Assembly: GCA_032718475.1 (NCBI GenBank)
Contig: JAUCBJ010007209.1
Coordinates: 1 to 64,000 of the forward strand
Direction: 5' to 3'
DNA: 64,000 nt
From: Nemertoderma westbladi
Taxonomy: Eukaryota; Xenacoelomorpha; Nemertodermatida; Nemertodermatidae
Shown piece after piece: positions 1 through 11,100 of the stretch (within the stretch, counting starts at the first letter, position 1; every line of letters starts with the position of its first letter). Both the position numbers and the translations under genes were made by a program. Below the pieces are notes generated by a model, which did not search any database, had not been told where the DNA came from, and worked only from the letters and a program-made list of their open reading frames with translations.

Positions 1-217
1 AAATAACCCCGCAACCCAATATTCTTGATATACCTAAGGTAAGAGAGAAAGGTTACCAATAACGATTGTGACTTATGTTAAAGTGGTTTGAAGTGAATCT
101 AATGTTATTTGATAGACCCTACATGAGTCAGCCTGTGTTCCTTTTATATGTGACTAAAATCATTGAAGATTGGCAGATTAGTGTGCAGTATTGTGCAGCA
201 TAGTGTATGAGTGAGTC

Positions 218-610
218 TGTTAAAGAAGCAATTCCTAAAGAATGCGCCATATATGTGAATTATAATTAAGCCATATCGTTGTGAGTAGTTTAAGTCATAA
301 CTCTGTTCATGTAGATAAAGCGCCACGTCCTAAAGGAACTGTTAATATTCCCGAAGGTGAATAATATTGTCAGAGATTATATAGTACTGTCAGTCGAATA
401 ATACATTAGGCTTACATAGCAATAAAAATTAAACCGTCGAACCCAATCTCCCGGGAATATCCAGCGGGTGAATGGTCGCGCACGGATTGGTTTCGACTAG
501 TGTAGTGAATCAAATACTTGTCATAGACTAAAAAGCGATTTATTATCTAGAAGACATTCTAATTTGGCGGGTTAAACTGCCAAAGGTCTGAAAGCGCGAA
601 CAGTAACCTG
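218..610 (+). repeat. Dispersed repeat R, copy 1
   Basis: About 390 bp that reappears as a reverse complement at 9835-10217. By eye the two share roughly three quarters of their bases, including long stretches around the word AGGAACTGTTAATATT and the edge word GCGCGAAC. No open reading frame or target duplication was found. The copies face each other across 9.2 kb. It could be part of an LTR or of a non-autonomous element; the class is unknown. Confidence 0.6.
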
Positions 611-1262
611 TGTTTTTGGTGAAAACCTGGTATTCTTCACATGGGGGTAACTGCAATGTGAAATATAACGGCAGAAAGTGTGGTTGTGGTATTCTTCACA
701 TGGGCCGCATCGGCTTAACGCTACTCCGACTACGCGCGGATCACTTTGAAATGTTTTCTTTTAGGTGTGCCGTCACGCGTGGGGCTTTCTCGGAGTGTGG
801 TGGGATCTGGGGGGGGGGGGGGGGGGGGTCGGTTTGGTTACAGCACTGGTTCGGCTACTCTTTCATCATTATCATCAGGGTCACCATCACCTTACTAGTT
901 TTTACTGCATGCATGCTGGATAAGTAGCTGCATAATCGTCAGTACTATTTTAATTATACTCGGAAGCAGAACCGAGTAGGTTCATTTCTTAACGGTCAAA
1001 TGTTTTTTTGCGATTATTGTAAATTAATGTTAAGTTGTAAGCATTGTGGAAAATGAGCAGGTTATATATAGAGTCACGCCATTCTAACCAAAACAATAAA
1101 CGAGAGTCAAGCAAGAACACAGATTACAACTTCATTTTTGTTCGTAATAACGTTTGTCGGCATAATAGACTTTACATCCTCGGGTGGGATGAAATTGATG
1201 AAAACGGAAAACCCACTTTCTTTCTTTTTACTATTTGCTGGACACAGCTTAGTAAAGTCGGC
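611..1262. other. Non-coding stretch with a 20-base G run
   Basis: No gene seen. It contains an uninterrupted G run at 809-828 and, near 1055-1130, a reverse-complement piece related to dispersed repeat D (the ACCAAAACAATAAAC word). Short open frames here are glycine-rich readings of the G run or chance. Confidence 0.5.
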
Positions 1263-1265
1263 AAT

Positions 1266-1340
1266 GAGTCCAGGTGGGATCGAACTGGTGACCTCCGGGT
1301 TGGAAGTCTGACGCTCTAACCATTCAGCTAGCGGCGGCTC
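1266..1340 (-). repeat. tRNA-like SINE head
   Basis: On the minus strand this shows a pol III A-box-like region (TAGCTGAATGGTTA) and a B-box (GTTCGATCCC) at tRNA spacing, with an anticodon-loop-like CTTCCAA between them. The acceptor stem does not pair and the sequence runs into non-tRNA body DNA, so it is read as the head of a tRNA-derived SINE and not a working tRNA gene. Its body is not obviously the same as the SINE at 3192-3470. Confidence 0.5.
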
Positions 1341-1345
1341 AGGTA

Positions 1346-2295
1346 AAAGATAGACCTGGAAAAATAATACATGATACCTTGTACTGTATGTCCGTAATTT
1401 ACCCCCTCATGGCCTCCCATCTGTCAATAACATCATATGCTGCCACTGTGCTCAACCCTACCGTACTTGGCCGTGTTTAACCACTCGCTACAATAAAAGG
1501 CTGATTAATATGTAGGATGGCGAACCTGTATACCGATTTATTTGGCTAACCTGTAAGCCGCTTTCTCGTATCGGCGTAGTTTGGTATTGGAACGAGCCAA
1601 CGCCAGTGTTAGTTCACTTTCTGATCGGTCTTCCACTAATCCCGCCCCGAGCAGAGTCTCTAGAAGACCAGTGGCTGCCTCGTGGAAACCCTTCTCGTGA
1701 AGGTAAAGACCCAGGTTCTGGAGTTGGGTGGTTATATTATCTGAAATCCAATGTACTTTTATTATTGGGCGGACGGCCGCAATTCGTTCTAGAACTTAAG
1801 GGGGGGGGGGGGATTTCCAATCAAAATCAGTTTCAATCTTACAAAGATTGGTGTCGAGGAATGAAACCTACTGTACGTCCCACAGTTTTGTAACGTGGGT
1901 CTATAAAGTGCCATAGCGTGTCTTTCTATTACACTGGTGGTTTGCACAAAGTGTAGGCCTACACTGAGTAGGCCTACATAGAATAACAACAATATTTTTT
2001 TATTTATAACAACAATATTCAATTCTACAAAATATACAGAGCACGCAGACATGTTCTCTGTTTTTGCTAATATATTAATAATATATTATATATATATATA
2101 TATACTAATATATTAATATATAACAACAAAATTATAACAATTAGTATTAATAGTAACGTATTGTATAAATACTGTAGGCACAGGTACCATAGGTCTAATG
2201 ATAAAATACTGCAAAGTTTGTCTACAGGGCAACTCAAATTGAAAAAATCCACAAAAATATATTTTCAGATAACAAAAAAATGGCCCAACCTTTAC
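1346..2295. other. Non-coding, downstream of TPR gene exon 4
   Basis: No coding exon recognised. It holds a 13-base G run (1800-1812) and AT/TA-rich microsatellite sequence around 2080-2130. Further 3' exons of the minus-strand TPR gene would be expected here or left of the window; none was recognised. Confidence 0.4.
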
Positions 2296-2464
2296 TGACA
2301 CCAGGGAAGTCTGTGGTATCGCATAACTTTTCGATGACAGCGACTATATCCACGGCTAGTCTGTCAACATTATCGGGATCTCGAGCTAAGGTTAGTAGGA
2401 ACTGAACGAGGGATTCCATATAGTTCCCTTGTTTATCCAGAACCACAGCCAGTAAATAAGAACC
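2296..2464 (-). CDS. TPR protein, exon 4
   Basis: On the minus strand a polypyrimidine-like tract ending in CCAG precedes the exon, which opens in phase 0 with GSYLLAVVLDKQGNYMESL. This is the second helix pair of a TPR unit and continues directly from exon 3. It is followed by a helix with ARDPDNVDRLAVDIVAVIEK. The 3' edge is set at GTCA|GTAAAG; the alternative CCTG|GTGTCA cannot be excluded. No stop codon belongs to this exon, so the gene continues leftward. Confidence 0.65.
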
Positions 2465-2613
2465 CTGGAATGGAAAAAAAATATTTGCCGATACGAAACT
2501 CACTACATACTGTACGCATCACATACGCCTGCCCCTCTCTCAACATACGCTTATGAATAGAAATCAGTTGCAACATATATTTGTTTGATTGTATAGAACT
2601 ATGACTATCTTAC

Positions 2614-2701
2614 CGTTGGTAAATCTGGATCTAAGTTGATTAAGCTCTGGGCGTCTCTTTGTGCCGCGAACAGTTGACTGAGTTCAATATAAACAGCAGC
2701 C
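2614..2701 (-). CDS. TPR protein, exon 3
   Basis: An 88-base exon: acceptor CTAG before the first G, which completes an AGG codon begun in exon 2, then AAVYIELSQLFAAQRDA, ending at ACG|GTAAG in phase 0. The residues fit the A and B helices of a TPR and complete the repeat started in exon 2. The exon is too short to be found by open-reading-frame length; the call rests on TPR periodicity and on both splice sites matching in phase. Confidence 0.65.
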
Positions 2702-2756
2702 CTAGAAAATATGGAAATTTCATTCATTAAAACTTTACTCTTGTCAAATATTGTCA

Positions 2757-2940
2757 ATATACGTTCTTTTCATATGTTGCATGAAGGCTGTGTATCAATA
2801 CCCGCCTTTTTTTTTATCACGTGGTGTATGAAGGGATTATCCTGTCTCTTGTCACGTGATACGAGAAGGCAGACCCTTGTTTCACGTGATACGTGAAGGC
2901 TGTATCAAACAAAACCTCTTTACTGTATGTGATACAAGAA
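2757..2940. repeat. Short tandem units with CACGTG
   Basis: About three imperfect units of roughly 30 bp. The last two are clear: TCACGTGATACGAGAAGGC and TCACGTGATACGTGAAGGC. The E-box-like palindrome CACGTG occurs in each. It lies in the 35.6 kb intron just upstream of TPR exon 3; no function is inferred. Confidence 0.5.
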
Positions 2941-3023
2941 GCAGCTGGAAATAATTCAGTTTGGGGTACCTTCACGGCCATTGATTTTTATACTGTATGA
3001 AACTCACTGGTTACATTAGTGGC

Positions 3024-3145
3024 GGCCTCAACCCTAATTAAAACTATCATGTAACCCCAAGTCATAATCTAAGAAATTTAGCGGAATTTCTGACATTATG
3101 ACTTAGGGTTAGAGTTACATGACAGTTTTAATTATGGTTGAGGCC
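3024..3145. repeat. Foldback hairpin element (MITE-like)
   Basis: An imperfect palindrome of 122 bp. GGCCTCAACCCTAATTAAAA at the left pairs with TTTTAATTATGGTTGAGGCC at the right, and the arms continue inward through CATGTAAC and AGTCATAAT to a short loop near 3085. Each arm is about 55 bp. No clear target duplication was found. Confidence 0.7.
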
Positions 3146-3191
3146 TGACCAACTAACCCTAACCAAAATAATAAACCAAAGTAAAGTAAAA

Positions 3192-3470
3192 AAAGGTAAA
3201 TTTTCTTCGACCGGTTTGGCCAGGGATTACGCACAAAGTCTGTCGACTTATTTCCAGTGCGGTTCCCCCCAGAACTATACTCCCCAGAGGAAACGCCAGT
3301 ACTCATTTAGCTACCACTTAAGGATGCAATGCAGTGGGATGCGCCCTAGCTGGTCCCTTCAAAGCATTCGTGCCGAAACGAAAACTGTCCTGGCCAATGC
3401 GGGGATCGAACCCACGACCTACGGGAGATGTGAATTCAATGTAACCACTAACACCAAGGTGGGACCTTAA
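3192..3470 (-). repeat. tRNA-derived SINE, copy 1
   Basis: On the minus strand it begins with a tRNA-like head containing TGGTGTTAGTGGTTA (A box) and GGTTCGATCCCCGC (B box), followed by a body of about 200 bp. The same body occurs at 31453-31690, with fragments near 41130-41190 and 50870-50925. Sharing across distant sites, and a head that diverges in one copy, fits a SINE family of unknown name. Confidence 0.7.
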
Positions 3471-4575
3471 ACAAACTATCTTAAAAGAATATGGTTATGA
3501 TACATAGGCCTATGTGACAGTATGACAGTGTACCGGTAACTGTCTGACTAAAAAAAGAAAGTGAAGGTACGTGAAACAGCTTTGAGCCAAGGAGCATCCA
3601 AGCATGCCTCTTATAACGTGCTAAGTTGCATTAAGGCTGTATCCAATTCCACCCCGCCCTTGTCCGGAAGGTTAAAAATCTCCCCTATTGACATGTACTG
3701 TACAGTACGCAGAGGCGTAGAGTGGTTTTTCAGCACCCGGGGGTAGACTAACTTTTAGCCACCCCCCCCCCCCCCCCCACCATCCCCCCCCCCCCCCCCC
3801 CCCCCCCCCCAGCCACCCCCAAGAAATTGAATTTTTCATAATCCCATTGAATGATTGAAATTCTTTTTTTAACAATGATATACAGTATAATAAATGTAGT
3901 TGCCCTATTTCCAATTTTTCACAGTGTTGTATTATTGTTGCCTCTATTCAAAGCAGGTGCCTTTTCTATACGATAGGGCGCCCTTTTATCTCTCCTTAGG
4001 GCTCATTTTCGTAAGGCAGTAAGAAAGTCGTAGTAAGTAAATTCCATCGTTATTATCACGATAATTAATATCCCCATTGTCTGTTTTAAGGGTATATTAG
4101 TTTGGTAACAGATTTTGCATAAAAAGATTAAGTTATTATCAAAATCATTATTACGAATATTCCCGAAATACATTGAAATAATAACTTATTGTGTTTTGTT
4201 TATAATATCGAGAAATGGAAATTATAACAACTCGAAGACATTTCGGCACCCCGTTCGGTTGGCAGCCAGGGGCAAGTAATTAATTAATTTGAGCTAGTTA
4301 ATGTATTCGAGGTGATTAATTGAGTGCAGCAGATGTCGGTGTTGTAGCAGGTCGCACAAACAAGGATACTATTTCTGAGTCTAATATTATTAGCCAATAT
4401 AGAGAGATAACGTCCGTCCGGCATGGCATGCTCGCCATGTAAGAGCGATAAACTTAGGGGGTAGAGCCGTTAGCCTACCCCCCTCAACTTCCCTCATATC
4501 CTACAGTTCAAGGCCACCAATATTGAACCATGTAACTTTCAAGTTTGCGAAAAAGTAGTGCAAGTCCATATATAG
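3471..4575. other. Non-coding with two long C runs
   Basis: No gene seen. C runs lie at 3762-3778 and 3784-3810 (17 and 27 bases). A CAGAGGCGTAG word at 3712 resembles the end of the hAT-like elements at 4580 and 33585. Confidence 0.5.
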
Positions 4576-4579
4576 CTGA

Positions 4580-4745
4580 TCAGAGGCGTAGCGAGCCCTT
4601 CTGGCGCCCGGGGGAATGAAGCTGAGATGCCCCCCCTCCCCACCTTCATTAATTTTAACTTTTCATTTATGACGGTTTTTTTAATATGATATATAGATAA
4701 CAGTATATAATATTTAAAAAAAACGTCTGAAAAACAGTTTACTAG
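4580..4745 (+). mobile_element. Partial hAT-like MITE (CAGAGGCGTAGCGAG end)
   Basis: Begins with CAGAGGCGTAGCGAG and matches, in reverse orientation, the right part of the complete element at 33585-33986, through a C-rich patch and TTTTCATTTATGACGG. The other end is not found, so this copy is truncated. Confidence 0.55.
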
Positions 4746-4817
4746 CAGTATATAACTATATCAAATCTATTATACACAAGTGAAAATCGTGATCTTCAGA
4801 CCGCAAGTGAAATAATG

Positions 4818-5977
4818 ACTCGTAGTTATAGCTGTTGGTGGAGACACACTGTACTAGCGTTTTATATGTCAATATTATTTATTATTTTTACGTATTATCA
4901 TGCAAACTATGAATACAAATTATGTTGTTCTAAATAATGACGAAATGTCTAAATATTTTGTTTAAACGAAAAACATAACAATATAACATTTTTATCTGGT
5001 TCTAAAGCAATGCAATGTGTTATTCAGCCGAACTTACTTAAAAACCCATATCTCTGATTATTGATATTCGAAATGATTCTCAGATGTACCGTACAATATC
5101 CATTAATATAATATTCCATTAATAATTTTAATAAGTATCATAGTATACTTTCTTACATTACTTGAATAATACGAATACATCACTAGATATACAATAATCG
5201 AGTCTTGATAAAAATTTATAGGACTATTATTATTCGATTAAAAAAAAAGTAAGCGAAAAACACCGCTTTTTTTCACTCATTTTAAATTTAGCGAATTTTA
5301 ACTATTCTGTCCGAGTGGTTGAGTTTTAAAAAAGTTGGCAGGTTTTTAGCACGAGCGAAGCGAGTGTTAAAAAGCCAACGAGTGGAAAACTCAACACACG
5401 AGGGCAGAATACTGTATCTTAATTTCTCTAAAGAAAATGAGTGGAAAATAGTGATTTCCGTTACGTTTTGATATCGAAAATATGGTTTTATTTGAAAAAA
5501 ATATCACCAGCGTTATCAATGTTTACGACGTATAATAATAATAATACTAAATTTTAATTGTGAAGATTAATTAAATTAATTAATTAGTTTAATTTATAAG
5601 ATTGTGTGAGCTAGCTGTACAGTAAGCTGCTACCCGACAAGCCTTTTGGTCTGCATTATATTATCATTTATGTACCAGGAACTTACTCAATTATATGACA
5701 GTATGTATCAATTTGAATATATTGTGTAGTACATAGTTCATTAAATTAAAAAAAAATTAGTTAAAAAAAGTTAAAAATTATTTAAAAAAAGTTAAAAATT
5801 AGTTTAAAAAAAATAAAAAAATAGTTTAAAAAAAAATACTTTTTTTAACTATTTTTCTGGAAATTAGTGAAAAAAAGTTAGATTAATTAACTAAATTTTA
5901 AAAATATTAGTGAGAAAAGCCTTCTTCAAATAAAAATCTGTTATTTAAGGGGCAAGCCACAATGTTGGCGAACTTAT
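4818..5977 (+). repeat. Dispersed repeat ABC, copy A (left part)
   Basis: First part of a repeat of about 1.5 kb also present at 8341-9833 and 23750-25165. It starts at ACTCGTAGTTATAGCTG, the same start as copy B. Inside lie a long imperfect palindrome (5265-5455) and an A/T-rich patch of TTAGTTAAAAAAAG repeats near 5750-5830. The family ends just past a G run and a word like ACTAAATTATGACAACATT. No protein is encoded, so it is a non-autonomous element or a satellite-like dispersed repeat. This copy is interrupted at 5977/5978 by an insertion. Confidence 0.8.
5265..5455. repeat. Long imperfect palindrome inside repeat copy A
   Basis: The core (5318-5395) runs from GTTGAGTTTT through GTTGGC and GCACGAGCGAAGCGAGTG to GCCAAC and AAAACTCAAC. 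Outer arms extend it: CTATTCTGTCCGAG on the left against the complement of CACGAGGGCAGAATA on the right. The same palindrome is retained in copies B (core 8844-8921) and C (core 24082-24159). Confidence 0.75.
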
Positions 5978-7608
5978 TAGGAGCCCGCTTGACAGCGGGA
6001 TACTTACTGTAAGAATCTTCAGGATACATTACATTGACTGACAGTGACTGACTGATAATTATCTAGGTTAAGGCACTTCCTGCCTGGCGATTTTGATGAA
6101 ATTTTGCAAGTACATTGCTTTTGAGGTTCATAATCGCGTTACAAAATTTCAGATCGATTCTATGTGTGGTATTCGATATATTTAGTTTTTTGACATTGTT
6201 TTGTCGCGAAATTAAAAGCAATGGTAAAATAACAGCTGGTGTTCATGATGAAATATGGCTTAATATGTTATACACAGTCATAGACAAAACGTGTTGGTTG
6301 CCAAGTTTTACTAGTAGGCTATAAGGAAAGGCAATGTTTACTCACACATAAGCTGTTGGTTTCTAATGTATTACCCCATAAGCTGATTGCTCTCCCAGTG
6401 CTTCCTAAGGGTATATCTACAATAAGGTTACTCACTCTGCTATGTTAGGGGGTGGATCAGGAGAATGAATTTTAGTTACACAAAGCAAGCAGTGTGTTGT
6501 GTCCTATTGCAGTCGATACTCACTGTGGATTGCAAAATGTTTTATAGTTGACCTACACTATAATACAGTAGTTGCATGTATTTAAGGAGCCCGCTCTGGC
6601 CTACTGCCTAACTTAGCAGTAATACCTATATTACATATACACATATTAAAAATATTCTTATTTTTTTTATTACATACGATTTTTTAGCTGAAACGATTTT
6701 TTAGCTGAAGCATTAATAGTGTAAATTAATTTAATTATATTTTAATACCATTACTACATTGGCATACTGTAAGATAAGTTTTAATATTTCTTACAAATAG
6801 TGGTGCGAGCATAAATCAAATCACGCAAATTTAAAAGAACCGGGTGTGTTGTCATAGCAAAGTTTCAGTTTTTATTATGTGGGACGAGCCACAAAGTACT
6901 GCTGAGAAAGACTGAAAGGTTCAAAGACTGTATGTCAACAATGTTATTATTATTATAGTCTGCGCCACAAACAGAATATGCCAAATAATTAAATTAGCAA
7001 TATAAATTTCAGAAAAATAGCTATCGGACTTGGCTGAAGAAATCGAATTATAATCCACTTAGTTTGTTATATTGATGATATTATTACTCTCTGGGAATGT
7101 GTTGGAATGGGAGATTGTAAATTATTATTGAACAGTAAATATTACATATCCCATAAAAGTCGTCATAATTAATTGTGTAGAAACAATTGTTCACCTTCTC
7201 GTTTAGATTAATTAGTAAATAAATAAATTAGTTTAGATATTTTCTGTTAGCGAATTTATTTCGAATAATAAAAAAGTGTGTAGGCCGATTGTATGGTTGT
7301 TTAATTTGCGTTATTATTTTTCGCCGCGACCTAGACTTCTATTAATTGTTAAATCTAATGGTTTTCAAAAAGAAAGGTAACCGTACCTGTACTGGTAAAT
7401 CTAACTTGTTATTTATCTGGTTGTGAATCATGGGCATTTTCTTATAAATATTCGGTTGTTAGTGGCAGCAAAGTTTCATTTTTTATTATGTGGGGCAAGC
7501 CACAAAGTCAGCTATGTATCATCACACCATTTAGACAATTGTTTAGTTTAGTATTGGCTAGGATTCTTCCCCCCGGGCTCCTTCCAGCCAGCTTGCTGGC
7601 TCTCTAGT
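5978..7608 (+). mobile_element. 1.63 kb insertion with Helitron-like 3' end
   Basis: Copies B and C read straight through AACTTAT/ACTGTTAGGGGG, while copy A has 1631 extra bases exactly at that point, so both junctions are defined. No target duplication is present. The 3' end has a hairpin (AGCCAGC-TT-GCTGGCT) followed by CTCTCTAGT, matching the Helitron pattern of a hairpin shortly before a terminal CTRRT. Near the 5' end is a second hairpin (CCCGCT-TGAC-AGCGGG). The interior holds no convincing Rep/helicase coding, so it would be non-autonomous. The usual 5' TC start is not seen; a Helentron-like element is an alternative. Confidence 0.6.
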
Positions 7609-7945
7609 ACTGTTAGGGGGTATGTCATTAACTGGAAATAGATGGTTGCCGTTTTCGCGTTGTTAGATTTTGACATTCTAAAACTTGTCGAATTTAAAAC
7701 TGCAGAGTTGAGAATTTACGGCTTCAACAGGACCAAGAGATGGTATTTTTGACTGACTTTTAGACACCATATTTTCAATAGACTCCCGCTAGAGGGATAC
7801 AAGACTAAACAACCTGAAACTATCTCTGTTTCAAATTGCATGTAATCTCATTATGATTTTGTTGTCAAATTTGTGTGGGGGTGTGGGGGGGGGGGGGGGG
7901 GGTGGGTTGGGGTGAGGGGCATGGCACTAAATTATGACAACATTC
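7609..7945 (+). repeat. Dispersed repeat ABC, copy A (right part)
   Basis: Continuation of copy A after the insertion. It matches 9541-9818 of copy B and 24780-25165 of copy C, including GACTCCCGCTAGAGG and TCAAATTTGTGTGGGG before the G run at 7885-7902, then ACTAAATTATGACAACATT, which copy C also has. Confidence 0.75.
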
Positions 7946-8055
7946 CAGGAAATGGTGTACCATCAACCATACAATGTATATAAATGGTGTTATAAATTGT
8001 AACAATCTGACAGAAGCAGCCAGCACATAATCTTGTGTTTTAGCGGACTCTGGGG

Positions 8056-8195
8056 TGAATACGCGTGGTGGACCTGGACAGCCCATGACTTTCTTGAGAC
8101 GCATCTTAAAGGACACTGGCCGTGAAGATGGGGATGAAACAATAATGTCATGGGTGATACGGAGTTGTGGCGCGCAATTTTGACGACAATGGGCT
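8056..8195 (+). mobile_element. LINE 3' end fragment
   Basis: About 140 bp closely matching the end of the LINE remnant at 50140-50279, including GCCCATGACTTTCTTGAGAC and GTCATGGGTGATA. It has small deletions and no intact frame. Confidence 0.75.
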
Positions 8196-8340
8196 ACATG
8201 ACTACATGACATGTCAAACTATTACCGTTCATTTCAACATATTTTTTTTTACAATTTAATATTTTATGCGAAAAATTGAGTTACCGGTACTGATTTCATA
8301 TTTGATTACATTAAATGTCACCGTATAGCAGTGCCTTCCG

Positions 8341-9833
8341 ACTCGTAGTTATAGCTGTTGGTGGAGACACACTGTACTAGCGTTTTATATGTCAATATTA
8401 TTTATTATTTTTACGTATTATCATGCAAACTATGAAGACAAATTATGTTATTCTAAATAATGACGAAATGTCTAAATATTTTGTTTAAACGAAAAACATA
8501 ACAATATAACATTTTTATCTGGTTCTACAACAATGCAATCCGTAATTCAGCCCAACTTACTTAAAAACCCATATCTCTGATTATTGATATTCGAAATGAT
8601 TCTCACTGATGTACCGTACAATATCAAATATTATAACAAATAAATATTTTTAATAAGTATCATAGTATACTTTCTTACGTTCCTTGAATAATACGAATAC
8701 ATCACTAGATATACAATAATCGAGTCTTGATAAAAATTTATACAGTAGGACTATTATTATTCGATAAAAAAAAAGTAAGCGGAAAACACCGCTTTTTTTC
8801 ACTCATTTTAAATTTAGCGAAATTCAACTATTCTGTCCGAGTGGTTGAGTTTTAAAAGAGTTGGCAGGTTTGTAGCACGAGCGAAGCGAGTGGTAAAAAG
8901 CCAACGAGTGGAAAACTCAACACACGAGGGAAGAATATCTGAATTTCTCTAAAGAAAATGAGAGGAAAATAGTGTTTTCCGTTACGTTTTTATATCGAAA
9001 ATATTGTTTTATTTGAAAAAAAATATCACCGGCGTTATCAATGTTTACGACGTATAATAATAATAATACTAAATTTTAATTGTGAAGATTAATTAAATTA
9101 ATTAAATAATTTAATTTAGAAGATTGTGTGAGCTAGCTGTACAGTAAGCTGCTACCCGACAAGCCTTTTGGTCTGCATTATATTATCATTTATGTACCAG
9201 GAACTTACTCAATTATATGAAAGTATGTATCAATTTGATTATATTGTGTAGTAAATAGTTCATTAAATAAAAACAAAATTGGTTAAAAAAAGTAAAAAAT
9301 TGGATGATAAAAGTAAAAATTAGTTTAAAAAAGTTAAAAATTAGTTAAAAAAAGTTAAAAATTAGTTAAAAAAAGTAAAAAAAATAGTTTAAAAAAAAAT
9401 ACTTTTTTTAACTAATTTTCTGGAAATTAGTGAAAAAAGTTAGATTAATTAACTAAATTTTAAAAATATTAGTGAGAAAAGCTTTTTTCAAATAAAAATC
9501 TGTTATTTAAGGGGCGAGCCACAATGTTGGCGAACTTATACTGTTAGGGGGTGTCATTAACTGGAAATAGTTTGTTGCCGTTTTCGCGTTGTTAGATTTT
9601 GACATGCTAAAACTTGTCGAATTTAAAACTGCAGAGTTGAGAATTTACGGCTTCAACAGGACCAAGAGATGGTATTTTTGACTGACTTTTAGACACCATA
9701 TTTTCAATAGACTCCCGCTAGAGGGGTGCAAGACTAAACAACCTGAAACTATCTCTGTTTCAAATTGCATGTAATCTCATTATAATTTTGTTGTCAAATT
9801 TGTGTGGGGCTGGGGTGTGGGGGGGGGGGGGGG
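8341..9833 (+). repeat. Dispersed repeat ABC, copy B
   Basis: The most compact copy: it runs without the insertion found in copy A, so it shows the empty site. It starts at the same ACTCGTAGTTATAGCTG word and ends at a 15-base G run, where dispersed repeat R copy 2 begins. The internal palindrome and the TTAGTTAAAAAAAG patch are retained. Confidence 0.8.
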
Positions 9834-9834
9834 T

Positions 9835-10217
9835 GTTCGCGCTTTAAGACCTTTAGCAGTTTAACCTGCCAATTTTAGTTGTCCTCTTGTTTATAAATCG
9901 ACTTTAGCCTTTTACCAATTACTTAGTGTACTGAAGTTACATCAGCCGAAGCCAGTCCGTGCGCGGCGTATGACCCACGGTGTGGGAGACTGGATTCGGA
10001 TTCCTTGAGAGTCATTGCAGTGTAGACCTACTGTATTATTCGATTGATCGCTACTATATAATCTCTGACAAATGTATTTACTTTCGGGGAAATATTAACA
10101 GTTCCTTTAGGACGTGGCGCTTTAAGTATAAATACAGAGTTATGACTTATACTAATCACAACTAGATGGCCACATAGTTTCGTAAATAGCGCATTCTTTA
10201 GGAGATGCTTTATTAAC
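9835..10217 (-). repeat. Dispersed repeat R, copy 2
   Basis: Reverse-complement partner of 218-610. It shares the edge word GTTCGCGCTTT and AACAGTTCCTTTAGGACGTG. It directly abuts the G run that ends repeat copy B. Confidence 0.6.
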
Positions 10218-10268
10218 CTTCACACTACTTCACACGACTTCACACTACTTCACACTACTTTACACTAG
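10218..10268. repeat. Tandem TTCACACTAC units
   Basis: About five 10-bp units, imperfect (one has CACACGAC, another TTTACACTAG), at the edge of repeat R copy 2. Confidence 0.7.
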
Positions 10269-11100
10269 TTCGCCGACCGTCACTGAAATTGATCATATAT
10301 AAGGAGGATCGCAACTGACACACGTAGGGATTATGAAATAGCATTTAATTCACACAAAACCACTATAATTTAAGTCGCAGTTGCTACCGGTAAACCTGTT
10401 CCTCTTACCTCAGTAATCAAGAAGATTGAGGGGTTTATGATTATTTATCGGTATTCTCCAAATATAACAGCAATGTCCATTAATATAACAACAATTAATA
10501 AAATACCGTAAACAGAAGTAAAATAATGCGGTGAACAGTCAGCATGTGTTACTTATGCAGTTATGAAATGTTCAGTGGTGCGTCAAATAAGGTGATTAAG
10601 GTAGGTTCAGGTGTGAGCCGGTGAGCCGGATAATAGATTTACGTTCTTATAATCAAAGCCATCTGATGTTCCTAGGCTAAAGTCTGAAACTTCCACACAG
10701 AAGCATTGAAAATTTCCAGCTGGCTCTGATGCTCATAAAATGTAAACAAAGACCGTAATGCATTGCGCGAGTTTCCATAGGTTTCTGTTAGACATAAAGT
10801 GAAAATTGCTCTGATTGGCTAATAAGGCAGAACAAAGAACCTCCACGTCCACAAAGAATCAGCTGACAGATTTCGTCATCTTGGTTCTAATTCCTTCCCG
10901 TCGCGTAGTTGGATAAATTTAGGACTATTTTAGAGTATTCTGCGCATTGCGTAAAAATGACTTGTTATGTCCGCAAAAGCTTTTACACCGCTCCCAGAAA
11001 ATGGGATTTAAGTCAATAAAATATAAAAAATCACAGTTTCTAAAATACAAAAATACTCTAAACTATTAGTCCTTCTTTCGTGAACGGCGTTTACAAAGTT
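10269..11100. other. Non-coding, nothing recognised
   Basis: AT-rich sequence with no supported gene. A GGGGCGAGCCAC word at about 11133, just to the right, also occurs in the repeat ABC family and at 26310. Confidence 0.4.

Noticed and set aside
610-927. Open frame with a glycine stretch
   Set aside because: The glycine run is a G homopolymer; the rest has no coding character.
1266-1340. Functional tRNA-Gly gene
   Set aside because: A and B boxes are present but the acceptor stem fails and repeat body follows, so it was kept as a SINE head.
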